Shown: in pieces, positions 31,309 through 39,909 of the stretch
Numbering within the stretch: position 1 is the first letter of the stretch
Layout: every line of letters begins with the position of its first letter
Source of the DNA: BOG-908 sp964242115
GTDB lineage: Bacteria; Pseudomonadota; Alphaproteobacteria; Acetobacterales; Acetobacteraceae
Direction of reading: 5' to 3'
Assembly: GCA_964242115.1 (NCBI GenBank)
Contig: CAXSZX010000002.1
Coordinates: 124,001 to 188,000 of the forward strand
Length of the DNA: 64,000 nucleotides
Notes under the pieces: generated by a model
Seen by the model: the letters and a program-made list of their open reading frames with translations, nothing else
Told to the model about the DNA's origin: nothing
Database searches by the model: none
Translations under genes and position numbers: made by a program

Positions 31309-32895
31309 CTGGAAGCTCAGCGCACTAGCCTGCACCACCAGAGGCAACTGCCGAACCTCCGCAAGCACGTCCTCACTAACGGTACCATCCACCGAAACCA
31401 GGCAAATCGAATCGCCGCCCGCCGAAGTTCGCCCCATGTGGAACGTCGCGATGTTGATCCCGTGTCGCGCCAGCGTCTCGCCAAACCTGCCGATGAAGCC
31501 TGGCTTGTCCTGATTGGTCACGTACAGCATGTGCGGGCTGAAATCGGCTTCCACGCGGATGTCCTTCACCTCAACCAGGCGCGGCTTGTTGCCGGCGAAC
31601 AGCGTGCCGGCCACTGCGCGGGTGAAACGGTCGGTGGTGACCGTGATGCGCACCAGCGTCTGGTACTCGCTCGGCCGGTCGTGCACGGTCTCGGCCACGT
31701 CGATGCCGTGTTCGCGCGCCATCATCGGCGCGTTGACCATGTTCACGCCGGACAGCACCGGTGCCAGCAGGCCGGCGAGTGCGGCCGCGGTCAGCGGCTT
31801 GTGGTTGAGTGCGGCGGCCGCGCCCTCGTACTCGATGACGATGCGGCTTATGGCGCCGTCCTGCGCGCGGGTGAGCTGACCGGCGAACGCGCCGAGCGAC
31901 TGCACCAACCGCATGTAGGGGCGCAGGCGCGGCGCGTCCTCGGCGGTAATCGACGCGGTGTTGATCGCGTTCGTCACAGCGCCTGTCAGCAGGAAGTCGC
32001 TCATCTGTTCGGCAACCTGCAGCGCAACGTTCTCCTGTGCCTCGTTGGTGGACGCCCCCAGATGCGGCGTGCACACCACGTTCTCCAGCCCGAACAGCCT
32101 GCTCTCCTTGGCCGGTTCGGTCTCGAACACGTCCAGCGCCGCGCCGCCTACCTGGCCGGCGGCGATTGCGTCGGCAAGTGCCGCCTCGTCGATCAGCCCG
32201 CCGCGGGCGCAGTTGATGATGCGCACGCCGCGGCGGCATTTGCCCAGCGCGTCGCGGCCGAGGATGTTGCGCGTGGCCTCCGTCATCGGCGTGTGCAGGG
32301 TGATGAAGTCGGCGCGCGCGAGCAGCTCGTGGAACTCCAGCTTCTCGACACCCATGTCCAGCGCTCGCTTTTCGGACAAATAGGGGTCGTACGCCACAAC
32401 GCGCATGTGCAGCCCCTGCGCACGGTCGGCGACGATGGAGCCGATGTTGCCGGCGCCAATCAGCCCAAGCGTCTTGCCGGTCAGCTCGGTGCCCATGAAG
32501 CGGTTCTTCTCCCAGCGCCCCGCTTTCGTGGACGCGGTGGCTTCGGGGATCTGCCGTGCCAGCGCCATCATCATGGCGATGGCGTGCTCGGCGGTGGTGA
32601 TCGAGTTGCCGTGCGGCGTGTTCATCACGATCACGCCGCGCGCCGTGGCCGATTTCAGGTCCACGTTGTCCACGCCGATGCCTGCACGTCCGACCACCTT
32701 GAGGTTGGTGGCGACCTCGAGCAATTCCTTCGTCACCTTGGTGGCAGACCGTATCGCCAGCCCGTCATAGGCGCCGATGACATCCCGCAACTCTGCGGGC
32801 GAGAGGCCGGATCCGACGTCAACCTCTATGCCGCGATTGCGAAAAATACTGACGGCCTCGGGCGAAAGCTTGTCGGAGATAAGGACCTTCGGCAT
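31306..32895 (-). CDS. serA: D-3-phosphoglycerate dehydrogenase
   Basis: A 529-residue long-form SerA from ATG 32895. The catalytic and NAD-binding regions are clear: VGRAGIGVDNVDLKSA, LGLIGAGNIGS, the active-site Arg in NCARGGLIDE and the His in CTPHLGASTNEAQ. An intervening ASB domain (MVNAPMMAREHGI) and a C-terminal ACT domain (NQDKPGFIGRFGETLARHGIN) complete the long form and suggest serine feedback control. It oxidises 3-phosphoglycerate in the first committed step of serine synthesis. It follows serC by 5 bp, forming one operon. Confidence 0.95.
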   Translation of the reverse strand: MPKVLISDKLSPEAVSIFRNRGIEVDVGSGLSPAELRDVIGAYDGLAIRSATKVTKELLEVATNLKVVGRAGIGVDNVDLKSATARGVIVMNTPHGNSITTAEHAIAMMMALARQIPEATASTKAGRWEKNRFMGTELTGKTLGLIGAGNIGSIVADRAQGLHMRVVAYDPYLSEKRALDMGVEKLEFHELLARADFITLHTPMTEATRNILGRDALGKCRRGVRIINCARGGLIDEAALADAIAAGQVGGAALDVFETEPAKESRLFGLENVVCTPHLGASTNEAQENVALQVAEQMSDFLLTGAVTNAINTASITAEDAPRLRPYMRLVQSLGAFAGQLTRAQDGAISRIVIEYEGAAAALNHKPLTAAALAGLLAPVLSGVNMVNAPMMAREHGIDVAETVHDRPSEYQTLVRITVTTDRFTRAVAGTLFAGNKPRLVEVKDIRVEADFSPHMLYVTNQDKPGFIGRFGETLARHGINIATFHMGRTSAGGDSICLVSVDGTVSEDVLAEVRQLPLVVQASALSFQ

Positions 32896-32900
32896 CGCGC

Positions 32901-34076
32901 TCACGCCGCCGCCGCACGCGAATGTTCGGCCTCCACCTGCGATGCCGCCCAGTCCAGCCACGGCAGCAGCGCCTCGACGTCGCTGGTCTCCACCGTGGCA
33001 CCGCCCCAGATGCGCAGTCCCGGCGGCGCGTCGCGGTAGGCGGCGACGTCGAACGCCACGCCCTCGTTTTCCAGCAGCAAGGCCAGCTTCTTCGCCGCCG
33101 CCGCCTGCGCGTCCGCACCGAGTTGCACGAACCAGGGCGCGGTGATGGTCAGGCAGATCGACGTGCTCGAGCGGTTCGCCTGCGTGGCGGCGAGGAAGCC
33201 GGCCCAGTCGCTCCTGGCCACCCAGCGGGAGATGGCGGCCAGGTTCGCCTCGCTGCGGGCAATCAGCCCGCGCAGGCCACCCACGCTCTCCGCCCAGCGC
33301 AGGCCGTCAAGCGCATCCTCCACGCACAGCATGGACGGCGTGTTGATCGCCTCACCGGCGAAGATGCCGGAGGTCAGCTTGCCACCTGTCGTGAGGCGAA
33401 AGATCTTCGGCAGAGGCCAGGCTGGTACGTAGCTCTCCAGCCGTGCCACCGCGCGCGGTGAGAGTGCGAGCATGCCGTGCGCCGCCTCGCCGCCCAGCAC
33501 CTTCTGCCAGGACCAGGTGACCACATCGAGCTTGTCGTAGGGCAGCTCCATCGCAAAGGCCGCGGAGGTCGCGTCGCACAGCACCAGCCCCGCGCGGTCG
33601 GCTGGGATGAACGCGCCGTTGGCCAGGCGGACGCCGCTGGTGGTGCCGTTCCAGCACAGCACCACGTCGCGGGAGAAGTCGATCTGCGCCAAGTCTGGCA
33701 GTTCGCCGTAAGCGGCACCAAGCACGCGGGCGTCGATCTTGAGTTGGCGGACGGCGTCGGTAGCCCAGCCCTCGGAGAAGCTTTCGAAGGAGAGCACGTC
33801 CGTGCCGCGGGCGCCGAGCAGGCTCCACATCGCGGCCTCGAACGCGCCGGTGTCCGAGCCGGGGAGGATACCGAGCCGCCAGTCCGCCGGCAGGCCGAGA
33901 ATGTCGCGCGAGCGGGTGATCACCTCGGCCAGCGCCGCTTTCGGCGCGGGCGCGCGGTGGCTGCGGCCGACGAGTGCCGCGTCCAGCGCGGCGAGCGACC
34001 AGCCGGGACGCTTGGCGCAGGGGCCGGAAGAGAAGCAGGGGTTCGTCGGACGCAGGTCCGGTTTGGCGTAAGCCAT
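32901..34076 (-). CDS. serC: Phosphoserine aminotransferase
   Basis: A 391-residue PLP enzyme of the alphaproteobacterial SerC type, starting at ATG 34076 after a strong AAAGGGAGGG site. RPTNPCFSSGPCAKRPGW is the characteristic start; GILPGSDTGAFEAAMWSLLG binds cofactor phosphate; VVTWSWQKVLGGEAAHG contains the PLP-linked Lys. It makes 3-phosphoserine from 3-phosphohydroxypyruvate and glutamate, feeding serine synthesis with the co-transcribed serA. Its leader has a strong hairpin matching in position the known serC RNA motif. Confidence 0.93.
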   Translation of the reverse strand: MAYAKPDLRPTNPCFSSGPCAKRPGWSLAALDAALVGRSHRAPAPKAALAEVITRSRDILGLPADWRLGILPGSDTGAFEAAMWSLLGARGTDVLSFESFSEGWATDAVRQLKIDARVLGAAYGELPDLAQIDFSRDVVLCWNGTTSGVRLANGAFIPADRAGLVLCDATSAAFAMELPYDKLDVVTWSWQKVLGGEAAHGMLALSPRAVARLESYVPAWPLPKIFRLTTGGKLTSGIFAGEAINTPSMLCVEDALDGLRWAESVGGLRGLIARSEANLAAISRWVARSDWAGFLAATQANRSSTSICLTITAPWFVQLGADAQAAAAKKLALLLENEGVAFDVAAYRDAPPGLRIWGGATVETSDVEALLPWLDWAASQVEAEHSRAAAA

Positions 34077-34101
34077 GCAGCAGCCCTCCCTTTCAGAAGA
34101 G

Positions 34102-34140
34102 ACGCGCCCCGGTGGGGGGACGTGACCCGGGGCGAGACGT
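34102..34140 (-). promoter_or_regulatory. Candidate serC-leader RNA hairpin
   Basis: On the minus strand CGCCCCGG (34134-34127) pairs with CCGGGGCG (34112-34105) around a 14-base C-rich loop, and ACG/CGT adds three more pairs beyond a three-base bulge. The hairpin ends ~10 bp before the serC Shine-Dalgarno. A serC RNA motif is described in Alphaproteobacteria at this position; membership is inferred from location and structure only. Confidence 0.5.
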
Positions 34141-34222
34141 AGGACAACGGTGTGAGGGGGGCAAGACAGGTTTGTCTCTTGGCAAACAGCTTGCGGGACA
34201 GCGTGCAACCTCCGGCCCGGCA

Positions 34223-34356
34223 AGAAAGCAAGGCCTGCTTTTTTGAAGAAAACAGCAAAAGCTTTACTCCCTGCTGTCGCGAGATTCTGCAGCACGCGCT
34301 TAAGACAGCAGAAGTTTTTGGTTCTTTTTTGAAAAAGAGCCGCTTGCTTACTTTCC
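34223..34356 (+). repeat. Intergenic hairpin repeat, copy 13 (Q left, P right)
   Basis: GAAAGCAAGGCCTGCTTTTT opens the Q arm (partner GAAGAAAACAGC), the centre is CTGCTGTCGCGAGA, and GGTTCTTTTTTG with AAAAAGAGCCGCTTGCTTAC is the P arm. It lies upstream of the serC leader and downstream of the flavin-reductase gene. Confidence 0.85.
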
Positions 34357-34408
34357 TTGGGTCGACACTCTCGACCGCTTACCAAACGAGCCGCCAGTCA
34401 CGACGCGC

Positions 34409-35029
34409 TCAGGCCGACGGTAATGCCGCCTCGGCAAACGCATTACGCAACTCGACGAACGCCTGCCGAACCGGGCCAACCTGATCGGCCAGGTGCACGC
34501 CGGTATCGATCGGGGCACCGCGGATCACATCGTGTGGCAGAGTGATGCCAGGCGCCGTTGGCATCACGCGCATCTTCAGCCCGTCTGCAACCTGCCTGAG
34601 CTGGTTTGCGCATTTCCCGCCGCCATGACCGCCGTACGTGACGATCACGAGCGGCTTGCCGCCCCATTCCACATAGAGGTGGTCGATGGCGTTCTTGAGC
34701 GGGGCGGGGTAACCCCAGTTGTACTGCGGCGTGACGAACACGAACGCGTCCGCGCCGGCGATTTTCTCGCTCCAGGCCCGCGTATGCGCGCAAACGTAGC
34801 CGCCGAGCGCCGGAATGCCGGGCTCGTCGTCCATCGGCAGGGGCCAATCGGCGAGGTCCACCACCTCGCAGCCAATCCCGGCGGAGCTGCGTGCGATGCC
34901 GGCGACCCAGGTGGCGAGGATAGGGCAAAGCCGGCCTGCGCGCGTGCTCCCCATGATCAGAAGCACGGTCTGCAAGGAGGCAGCCTCGCCGGGGTTGGTA
35001 TGTGTGTCGTAAGCAGTTCCATATTCCAT
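34409..35029 (-). CDS. NAD(P)H-dependent FMN reductase, flavodoxin fold
   Basis: A 206-residue protein. Residues from ~20 read LQTVLLIMGSTRAGRLCP, the FMN-phosphate loop of NADPH-dependent FMN reductases, and FVFVTPQYNWGYPAPLKNAIDHLY is the family signature, followed by VIVTYGGHGGGKC. Such enzymes reduce FMN or quinones with NAD(P)H. The first ~18 residues are not conserved; a later start is possible. It stands alone between repeat copies 13 and 14. Confidence 0.85.
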   Translation of the reverse strand: MEYGTAYDTHTNPGEAASLQTVLLIMGSTRAGRLCPILATWVAGIARSSAGIGCEVVDLADWPLPMDDEPGIPALGGYVCAHTRAWSEKIAGADAFVFVTPQYNWGYPAPLKNAIDHLYVEWGGKPLVIVTYGGHGGGKCANQLRQVADGLKMRVMPTAPGITLPHDVIRGAPIDTGVHLADQVGPVRQAFVELRNAFAEAALPSA

Positions 35030-35110
35030 CGATTGCCTGCCTGAACCAGAATTTGGCGATGCAATGAAAGCGGCGCGGCGCTCCTAGTCACATCATGCTG
35101 TTGATTGAGA

Positions 35111-35238
35111 GAAGGAAGCAGTTCTTCTTTGAAGAAAAACCAAAAACTTTGGCTTTCTCCAGTCCACGCCGAGGGAAAGTCCGCGACAGCAGGGCCAGAA
35201 GTCTTTTGCTTCTTTTCTTCAGAAAAGAAGGCCTTGCT
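35111..35238 (-). repeat. Intergenic hairpin repeat, copy 14 (P left, Q right)
   Basis: GAAGGAAGCAGTTCTTCTTT opens the P arm, GCTTCTTTTCTTC with AGAAAAGAAGGCCTTGC the Q arm, and GTCCGCGACAGCAGGG the centre. The Q edge is 10 bp from the stop of the glutathione-transferase gene. Confidence 0.85.
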
Positions 35239-35247
35239 AACGCTCTT

Positions 35248-35988
35248 TCAGAACTCCCCCTCCATCTCCAGTTCGCTCACTAACTCCGGCTCCCGCCTGG
35301 CCTCGGCAATCCACGCCTGCATGTCCGGCTGTCCCATCACCTGCGCTCGGTAGGCCTCGCTGACGGGATCGGTATACACATCGTAGGTGGTAAACCGCGT
35401 GCACACCGGTGCGAACATCGCGTCGGCCACCGTCTGCCGTTCGCCGAACAGGAACGGGCCGCCATAGGCCGCCAGGCAGGAACGCCAGATCTCGCAGACC
35501 CGTGCGACGTCCGCCCGCACGCCCGACCATAGCGGGAAGTTCGGCCGGGAGGCGTGCAGGTTCACCGGCAGCGCCGCGCGCAGCACCGCGAAGCCGCCAT
35601 GCATCTCCCCACTGACGGACCGGCAATGCGCGCGCGCGGCCACGTCGGCCGGGTAGAGGCCGGCCATGGGCCGCAGCTCGTGCAGGTGCTCGGCCATCGC
35701 CAACACGTCCCACAGCTCCACGCCGTCGTGGACCAGCGAGGGAATGCGGATCGAGCTGGTCTGCTGCAGCAGCTCGGCGCGTGCCACCGCGTCGTCGCTG
35801 GACATCCGCTCCACCCGGAAGGCCACGCCGGACATCCGCAGGATCAGCCAGCCGCGCAGGGACCAGCTGGAGTAGTTGCGGCTGCTGATGGTCAGCACCG
35901 CCTGCGCTGCACCAGCCCGTGCCGGGCCGGTCCCCTGCGCGCTCGTGCCGGCCGCGCTCCGGACCGTGACCTCGTCCACCTTGCCCAA
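35248..35988 (-). CDS. Glutathione S-transferase family protein
   Basis: A 246-residue protein. After a ~30-residue variable start, ISSRNYSSWSLRGWLILRM is the thioredoxin-fold beginning of a bacterial GST group with Ser in the active-site loop; IRIPSLVHDGVELWDVLAM is the glutathione-binding segment with its cis-Pro. The C-terminal helical domain has FLFGERQTVADAMFAPV, the N-capping box. It probably conjugates or reduces electrophiles with glutathione; gor in this window would supply GSH. Substrate unknown. It is divergent from phaZ. Confidence 0.85.
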   Translation of the reverse strand: MGKVDEVTVRSAAGTSAQGTGPARAGAAQAVLTISSRNYSSWSLRGWLILRMSGVAFRVERMSSDDAVARAELLQQTSSIRIPSLVHDGVELWDVLAMAEHLHELRPMAGLYPADVAARAHCRSVSGEMHGGFAVLRAALPVNLHASRPNFPLWSGVRADVARVCEIWRSCLAAYGGPFLFGERQTVADAMFAPVCTRFTTYDVYTDPVSEAYRAQVMGQPDMQAWIAEARREPELVSELEMEGEF

Positions 35989-36130
35989 ACCCTGCCTCCT
36001 GCCCAGCTACGCGTGCACGGCCTGTTCATCCGGCCGCTTTATACCAGCGGCAACCCCCGTGCGCCCCAGGCGCTCGAGGTATACGTCTTATCTCTTTCGC
36101 AACGGGCCGATCCCGTTCAATCTGGGCATC

Positions 36131-37345
36131 ATGCTCTATCAGTTCTACCAGGCACAGTCCGACCTCCTGGCACCTGCGCGGCAAGCTGCCTCGCTGTGGC
36201 TGGGCTTCCTAGGCCAGGTGCCGCGCCTCAAACAGCTTCCGGCCGTGCGGCTGATGGCCGCCGGCGCCGAACTGTTCACCTCGTCCGTCATCACCCATGC
36301 CCGCCGCCCCTTCGCCATCAACTCGGTAAAGATGGACAACCGCGACGTGGCGGTCACCGAGCGAGTGGTCGCCTCCACCCCGTTCGGCCACCTGCTGCGC
36401 TTCGAGAAGGACAACCTGACCCCGCAGCCCAAGGTGCTGGTGGTGGCGCCGATGTCGGGACACTTCGCCACTCTGCTGCGCCCCACGGTGCAGACCATGC
36501 TGGCCGATTTCGACGTCTACATCACCGACTGGGCGAACGCGCGGGACGTGCCGGTCTCCGCCGGCCGCTTCGGCCTGGACGAGTACGTGGACCACCTCAT
36601 CCACTTCCTCGAGGTGCTGGGCCCCGATACCCACCTACTGGCGATCTGCCAGCCCGCGGTGCAGGCGCTGATGGCGACCTCTGTGATGGCGCAGGCGCGC
36701 AACCCGGCAACTCCGCGCACCCTCACCCTGATGGCCGGCCCGATCGATACGCGCAGCAGCCCCACCCGCGTCAACACCATGGCAAAGAAGCAGAGCATCG
36801 GCGAGTACGAGCGCAAGGCCATCTCCAGCGTCCCTGCCCGCTACCCGGGCGCTGGACGCCGCGTGTACCCCGGCTTCTACCAGCTCGCCTCCTTCATGGC
36901 GATGAACGCGGACCGCCACATCAACGCCCAGCTCGCGCAGTTGCGCCGCCTGTTTGCCGAGGACGCCGAGGGTGCCGCCGCCCATCGCCGCTTCTACGAC
37001 GAGTATTTCGCGGTGGCCGACCTGCCGGCCGAGTTCTACCTCGAGACGGTGGAGCGGGTCTTCCAGGAACACCTGCTGGCTCAAGGCGAGATGACCTGGC
37101 ACGGCCAGAAGGTGGACCCCGCCGCTATCCGCCGCACCTCGCTGCTGGTAGTCGAAGGCGAACGCGACGACATCTGCGGCGTGGGCCAGACGATGGCGGC
37201 GCTCGACCTGTGCAGCAACATCCCGGCCGCCCGCAAGAGCTACCACCTGCAGACAGGGGCGGGGCATTACGGCGTGTTCAGCGGGCGGGCCTGGACTGGC
37301 TCGATCTACCCGAAGGTCCGCGCGATGATCCAGGAAGCGGCCTGA
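36131..37345 (+). CDS. phaZ: Intracellular poly(3-hydroxyalkanoate) depolymerase
   Basis: A 404-residue protein from ATG 36131; MLYQFYQAQSDLLAP is the usual start of the family. The nucleophile elbow reads LLAICQPAVQAL with Cys173, the Cys used instead of Ser by intracellular PhaZ of the Ralstonia type. Asp is expected in GERDDICG and His in GAGHYGVFSGRAW near the end, completing the triad. It mobilises stored PHB granules, implying that this organism accumulates PHA. A lipoprotein gene follows 19 bp later. Confidence 0.9.
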   Translation: MLYQFYQAQSDLLAPARQAASLWLGFLGQVPRLKQLPAVRLMAAGAELFTSSVITHARRPFAINSVKMDNRDVAVTERVVASTPFGHLLRFEKDNLTPQPKVLVVAPMSGHFATLLRPTVQTMLADFDVYITDWANARDVPVSAGRFGLDEYVDHLIHFLEVLGPDTHLLAICQPAVQALMATSVMAQARNPATPRTLTLMAGPIDTRSSPTRVNTMAKKQSIGEYERKAISSVPARYPGAGRRVYPGFYQLASFMAMNADRHINAQLAQLRRLFAEDAEGAAAHRRFYDEYFAVADLPAEFYLETVERVFQEHLLAQGEMTWHGQKVDPAAIRRTSLLVVEGERDDICGVGQTMAALDLCSNIPAARKSYHLQTGAGHYGVFSGRAWTGSIYPKVRAMIQEAA

Positions 37346-37364
37346 CGGCATAGGGGCGGCGACG

Positions 37365-38132
37365 ATGCGGCTTGCGATCCGGCACGTGTGCGTGGCGATC
37401 TGCCTTGCCATGCTTGCGGGCTGTGCCCCACCTCCGCAAGCGGTGCTGCAGCCACGCGCGTTGCAAGGTCCGGCCGGCCGCAACTTTCCGCAGAGCGCCT
37501 TTGCCGGTTTCGCGTTGGATCAGACGACCCCGGCAGAGGTGCAGGCAGCGCTCGGCCCGCCGCTGAAGCAGAGCACCACCAGCGCCATTGCCAAGCCCGA
37601 TTCGAAGGTGATCGCGCCGGGAACGCGGTTCTCCATCACGCATTTCTTCTACTTCTACGCACCGAACGGGCCCGGTCTGCCGGCGACCGAGCATCCCAAC
37701 AAAATCGCGGTGGTGTTCTTCTTCGACGGCCGCCTGTTTCTCTACGGCTTCGGCAGCACGCTTCCGGGTGAGGCCAGCCCGCCGATCGACGAACAGCTTC
37801 TCGCCAGCTTGCGCCAGGGTAAGACGACTCGGGCGCAGGCGGTGGCACTGCTCGGCCAGCCCAACAGCGAAGGCCTGCACCTGCTGGACAACCAGAAGGG
37901 CAGCACGCAGATCAGCTACGCCTGGTCGAGCAACCAGAGCGGCACAGTCAAGCTGCGCACGCTGAACGTGTTCTTCGACCGTTCCGGCCGGATGTCCACC
38001 TACACGCTGCAGGACAATACCTACCCTGCGAACACCGCGCCGCTGCAGCTTCCGGGATCGCCGAAAGCGCCGCCGGCGGTTCCGGGGGATCGGATCCCGC
38101 CGGTGCCGCAGTATGACTTGGATCATACTTAA
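37365..38132 (+). CDS. Lipoprotein with two BamE/SmpA-like repeats
   Basis: A 255-residue protein with a lipoprotein signal: hydrophobic segment then LAGC with the lipidated Cys20. Two similar helical segments, LDQTTPAEVQAALGPP and LRQGKTTRAQAVALLGQPN, resemble the N-terminal helix pair of BamE/SmpA domains, each followed by beta strands (IAVVFFFDGRLFLYGFGS; LNVFFDRSGRMSTYTL). The C-terminus is Pro-rich. Envelope localisation is expected; no specific partner can be named. It lies 19 bp after phaZ and may be co-transcribed. Confidence 0.75.
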   Translation: MRLAIRHVCVAICLAMLAGCAPPPQAVLQPRALQGPAGRNFPQSAFAGFALDQTTPAEVQAALGPPLKQSTTSAIAKPDSKVIAPGTRFSITHFFYFYAPNGPGLPATEHPNKIAVVFFFDGRLFLYGFGSTLPGEASPPIDEQLLASLRQGKTTRAQAVALLGQPNSEGLHLLDNQKGSTQISYAWSSNQSGTVKLRTLNVFFDRSGRMSTYTLQDNTYPANTAPLQLPGSPKAPPAVPGDRIPPVPQYDLDHT

Positions 38133-38262
38133 GGAAGGAAGCAGTTCTTTTTTGAAAAAACAAAAAAATTTGTGTTTTTTGCGTACTCGTTTGCAGAACG
38201 GTCCGCGACAGCGAGAGACAAAGTTTTTTTGCTTCTTTTTTATCAAAAAAAGAGGCGCTGGC
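38131..38262 (-). repeat. Intergenic hairpin repeat, copy 15 (P left, Q right)
   Basis: AAGGAAGGAAGCAGTTCTTT opens the P arm directly at the lipoprotein TAA (38130-38132). GGTCCGCGACAGCGAGAG is the centre and GCTTCTTTTTTATCAAAAAA is the Q arm. It separates convergent lipoprotein and pyrG genes. Confidence 0.85.
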
Positions 38263-38266
38263 TCGC

Positions 38267-39898
38267 CTACACCAATCGCGACTGCAGAACACTAGCCGCA
38301 ATGAACCCGGCAAACAGCGGATGCGGCGCGAACGGCTTGCTCTTCAGCTCCGGATGATACTGCACCCCGATGAACCACGGGTGGTCCGGATACTCGACGA
38401 TCTCCGGCAACACTCCGTCCGGCGACATGCCGGAAAACCGCAGCCCCGTCGATTCGAGACGCTCGCGGTAGTGCACGTTAACCTCGTAACGGTGCCGGTG
38501 ACGCTCTGAAATTTCGCCGGCGCCCTCGTACATCGCGCGCACCAGCGACTCAGCCCGCAAAGACGCAGGATAGGCACCCAGCCGCATGGTGCCTCCAAGG
38601 TTGCCGCCCTCGGCGCGGCGTTCCACCTCGTTGCCGCGCGCCCACTCCGTCAGCAGGCCCACGACGGGGTCTGCGCAGGGGCCGAACTCCGTGGTGGACG
38701 CCTCGGGCAGGCCGGCCAGGTTGCGGGCGCATTCGATGACCGCCATCTGCATGCCGAAACAGATGCCGAAGAACGGGATCTTACGCTCGCGGGCGAAACG
38801 CACCGCGGCGATCTTGCCTTCCGTGCCGCGTTCGCCGAAGCCGCCCGGCACCAGGATGCCGTGCACGTCTTCCAGCTTGGTGACCGTGTCGGGCTGCTCG
38901 AAGATCTGGCTGTCCACCCAATCCAGCTTCACCCGCACGCGGTTGGCGATGCCGCCGTGTGCGAGCGCTTCGGCCAGACTCTTGTAGCTGTCGAGAAGGT
39001 TTATGTATTTGCCGACGATGGCGATGCGCACCTCGCCCTCCGGCGCGCGTACGATGTTGACGATGCGCTGCCAGCGGGTGATGTCGGGGGCGTCTTCGTG
39101 CGGCAGGTCGAAGTGGCGCAGCACCTCGCGGTCCATGCCCTGCTCGTGGTAGCTGATGGGGACTGCGTAGATCGTGTCGGCGTCCAGCGCGGGGACCACG
39201 GCGCTGGGGCGCACGTTGCAGAAGCTGGCGATCTTGCGGCGCTCGTTCTCGGGTATCGGGCGGTCGCAGCGGCACAGCAGCATGTGCGGCTGGATGCCGA
39301 CGTTGAGCAGCTCCTTCACCGAGTGCTGGGTCGGTTTCGTTTTCAGCTCGCCGGCACTGGGGATGTACGGCACCAGAGTGAGGTGGATGAACATGGTGCG
39401 TTCGTGGCCCATCTCGTTGCCGAGCTGGCGGATGGCTTCGAGGAACGGCAGGCTTTCGATGTCGCCCACCGTGCCGCCGATCTCGATGAGGCAGAAATCC
39501 AGATCGTCGGTGCGGCGGACGATGGCTTCCTTGATGGCGTCGGTGATGTGCGGGATTACCTGGACGGTCGCACCCAGGTAGTCGCCGCGGCGCTCGCGGG
39601 CGATCACCTCGGAGTAGATGCGGCCCGTAGTCGCGTTGTCGGCTTTGGTGGCTGAGACGCCGGTGAAGCGTTCGTAATGGCCGAGATCGAGGTCGGTCTC
39701 CGCGCCGTCGTCGGTGACGAACACCTCGCCGTGCTGGTAGGGGCTCATCGTGCCGGGATCGACGTTGAGGTAGGGGTCGAGCTTGCGCAGCCGCACGCGG
39801 TAGCCGCGCGCCTGCAGCAGTGCGGCCAGCGCCGCGCTGGCGATGCCTTTGCCCAGGGAGGAGACCACGCCGCCGGTGATGAATACGAACCGCGTCAT
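38267..39898 (-). CDS. pyrG: CTP synthase
   Basis: A 543-residue enzyme. The synthetase domain begins MTRFVFITGGVVSSLGKGIAS with the P-loop and continues LDPYLNVDPGTMSPYQHGEVFVTDDG. The glutaminase domain has the nucleophile Cys in GICFGMQMAVIE and the His-Glu pair near HPELKSKP. It aminates UTP to CTP. It is the last gene of a secG - amine oxidase - pyrG unit (11-bp gap upstream). secG-pyrG linkage is common in Alphaproteobacteria; the inserted oxidase is less usual. Confidence 0.96.
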   Translation of the reverse strand: MTRFVFITGGVVSSLGKGIASAALAALLQARGYRVRLRKLDPYLNVDPGTMSPYQHGEVFVTDDGAETDLDLGHYERFTGVSATKADNATTGRIYSEVIARERRGDYLGATVQVIPHITDAIKEAIVRRTDDLDFCLIEIGGTVGDIESLPFLEAIRQLGNEMGHERTMFIHLTLVPYIPSAGELKTKPTQHSVKELLNVGIQPHMLLCRCDRPIPENERRKIASFCNVRPSAVVPALDADTIYAVPISYHEQGMDREVLRHFDLPHEDAPDITRWQRIVNIVRAPEGEVRIAIVGKYINLLDSYKSLAEALAHGGIANRVRVKLDWVDSQIFEQPDTVTKLEDVHGILVPGGFGERGTEGKIAAVRFARERKIPFFGICFGMQMAVIECARNLAGLPEASTTEFGPCADPVVGLLTEWARGNEVERRAEGGNLGGTMRLGAYPASLRAESLVRAMYEGAGEISERHRHRYEVNVHYRERLESTGLRFSGMSPDGVLPEIVEYPDHPWFIGVQYHPELKSKPFAPHPLFAGFIAASVLQSRLV

Positions 39899-39909
39899 GG
39901 GCGATCCTT

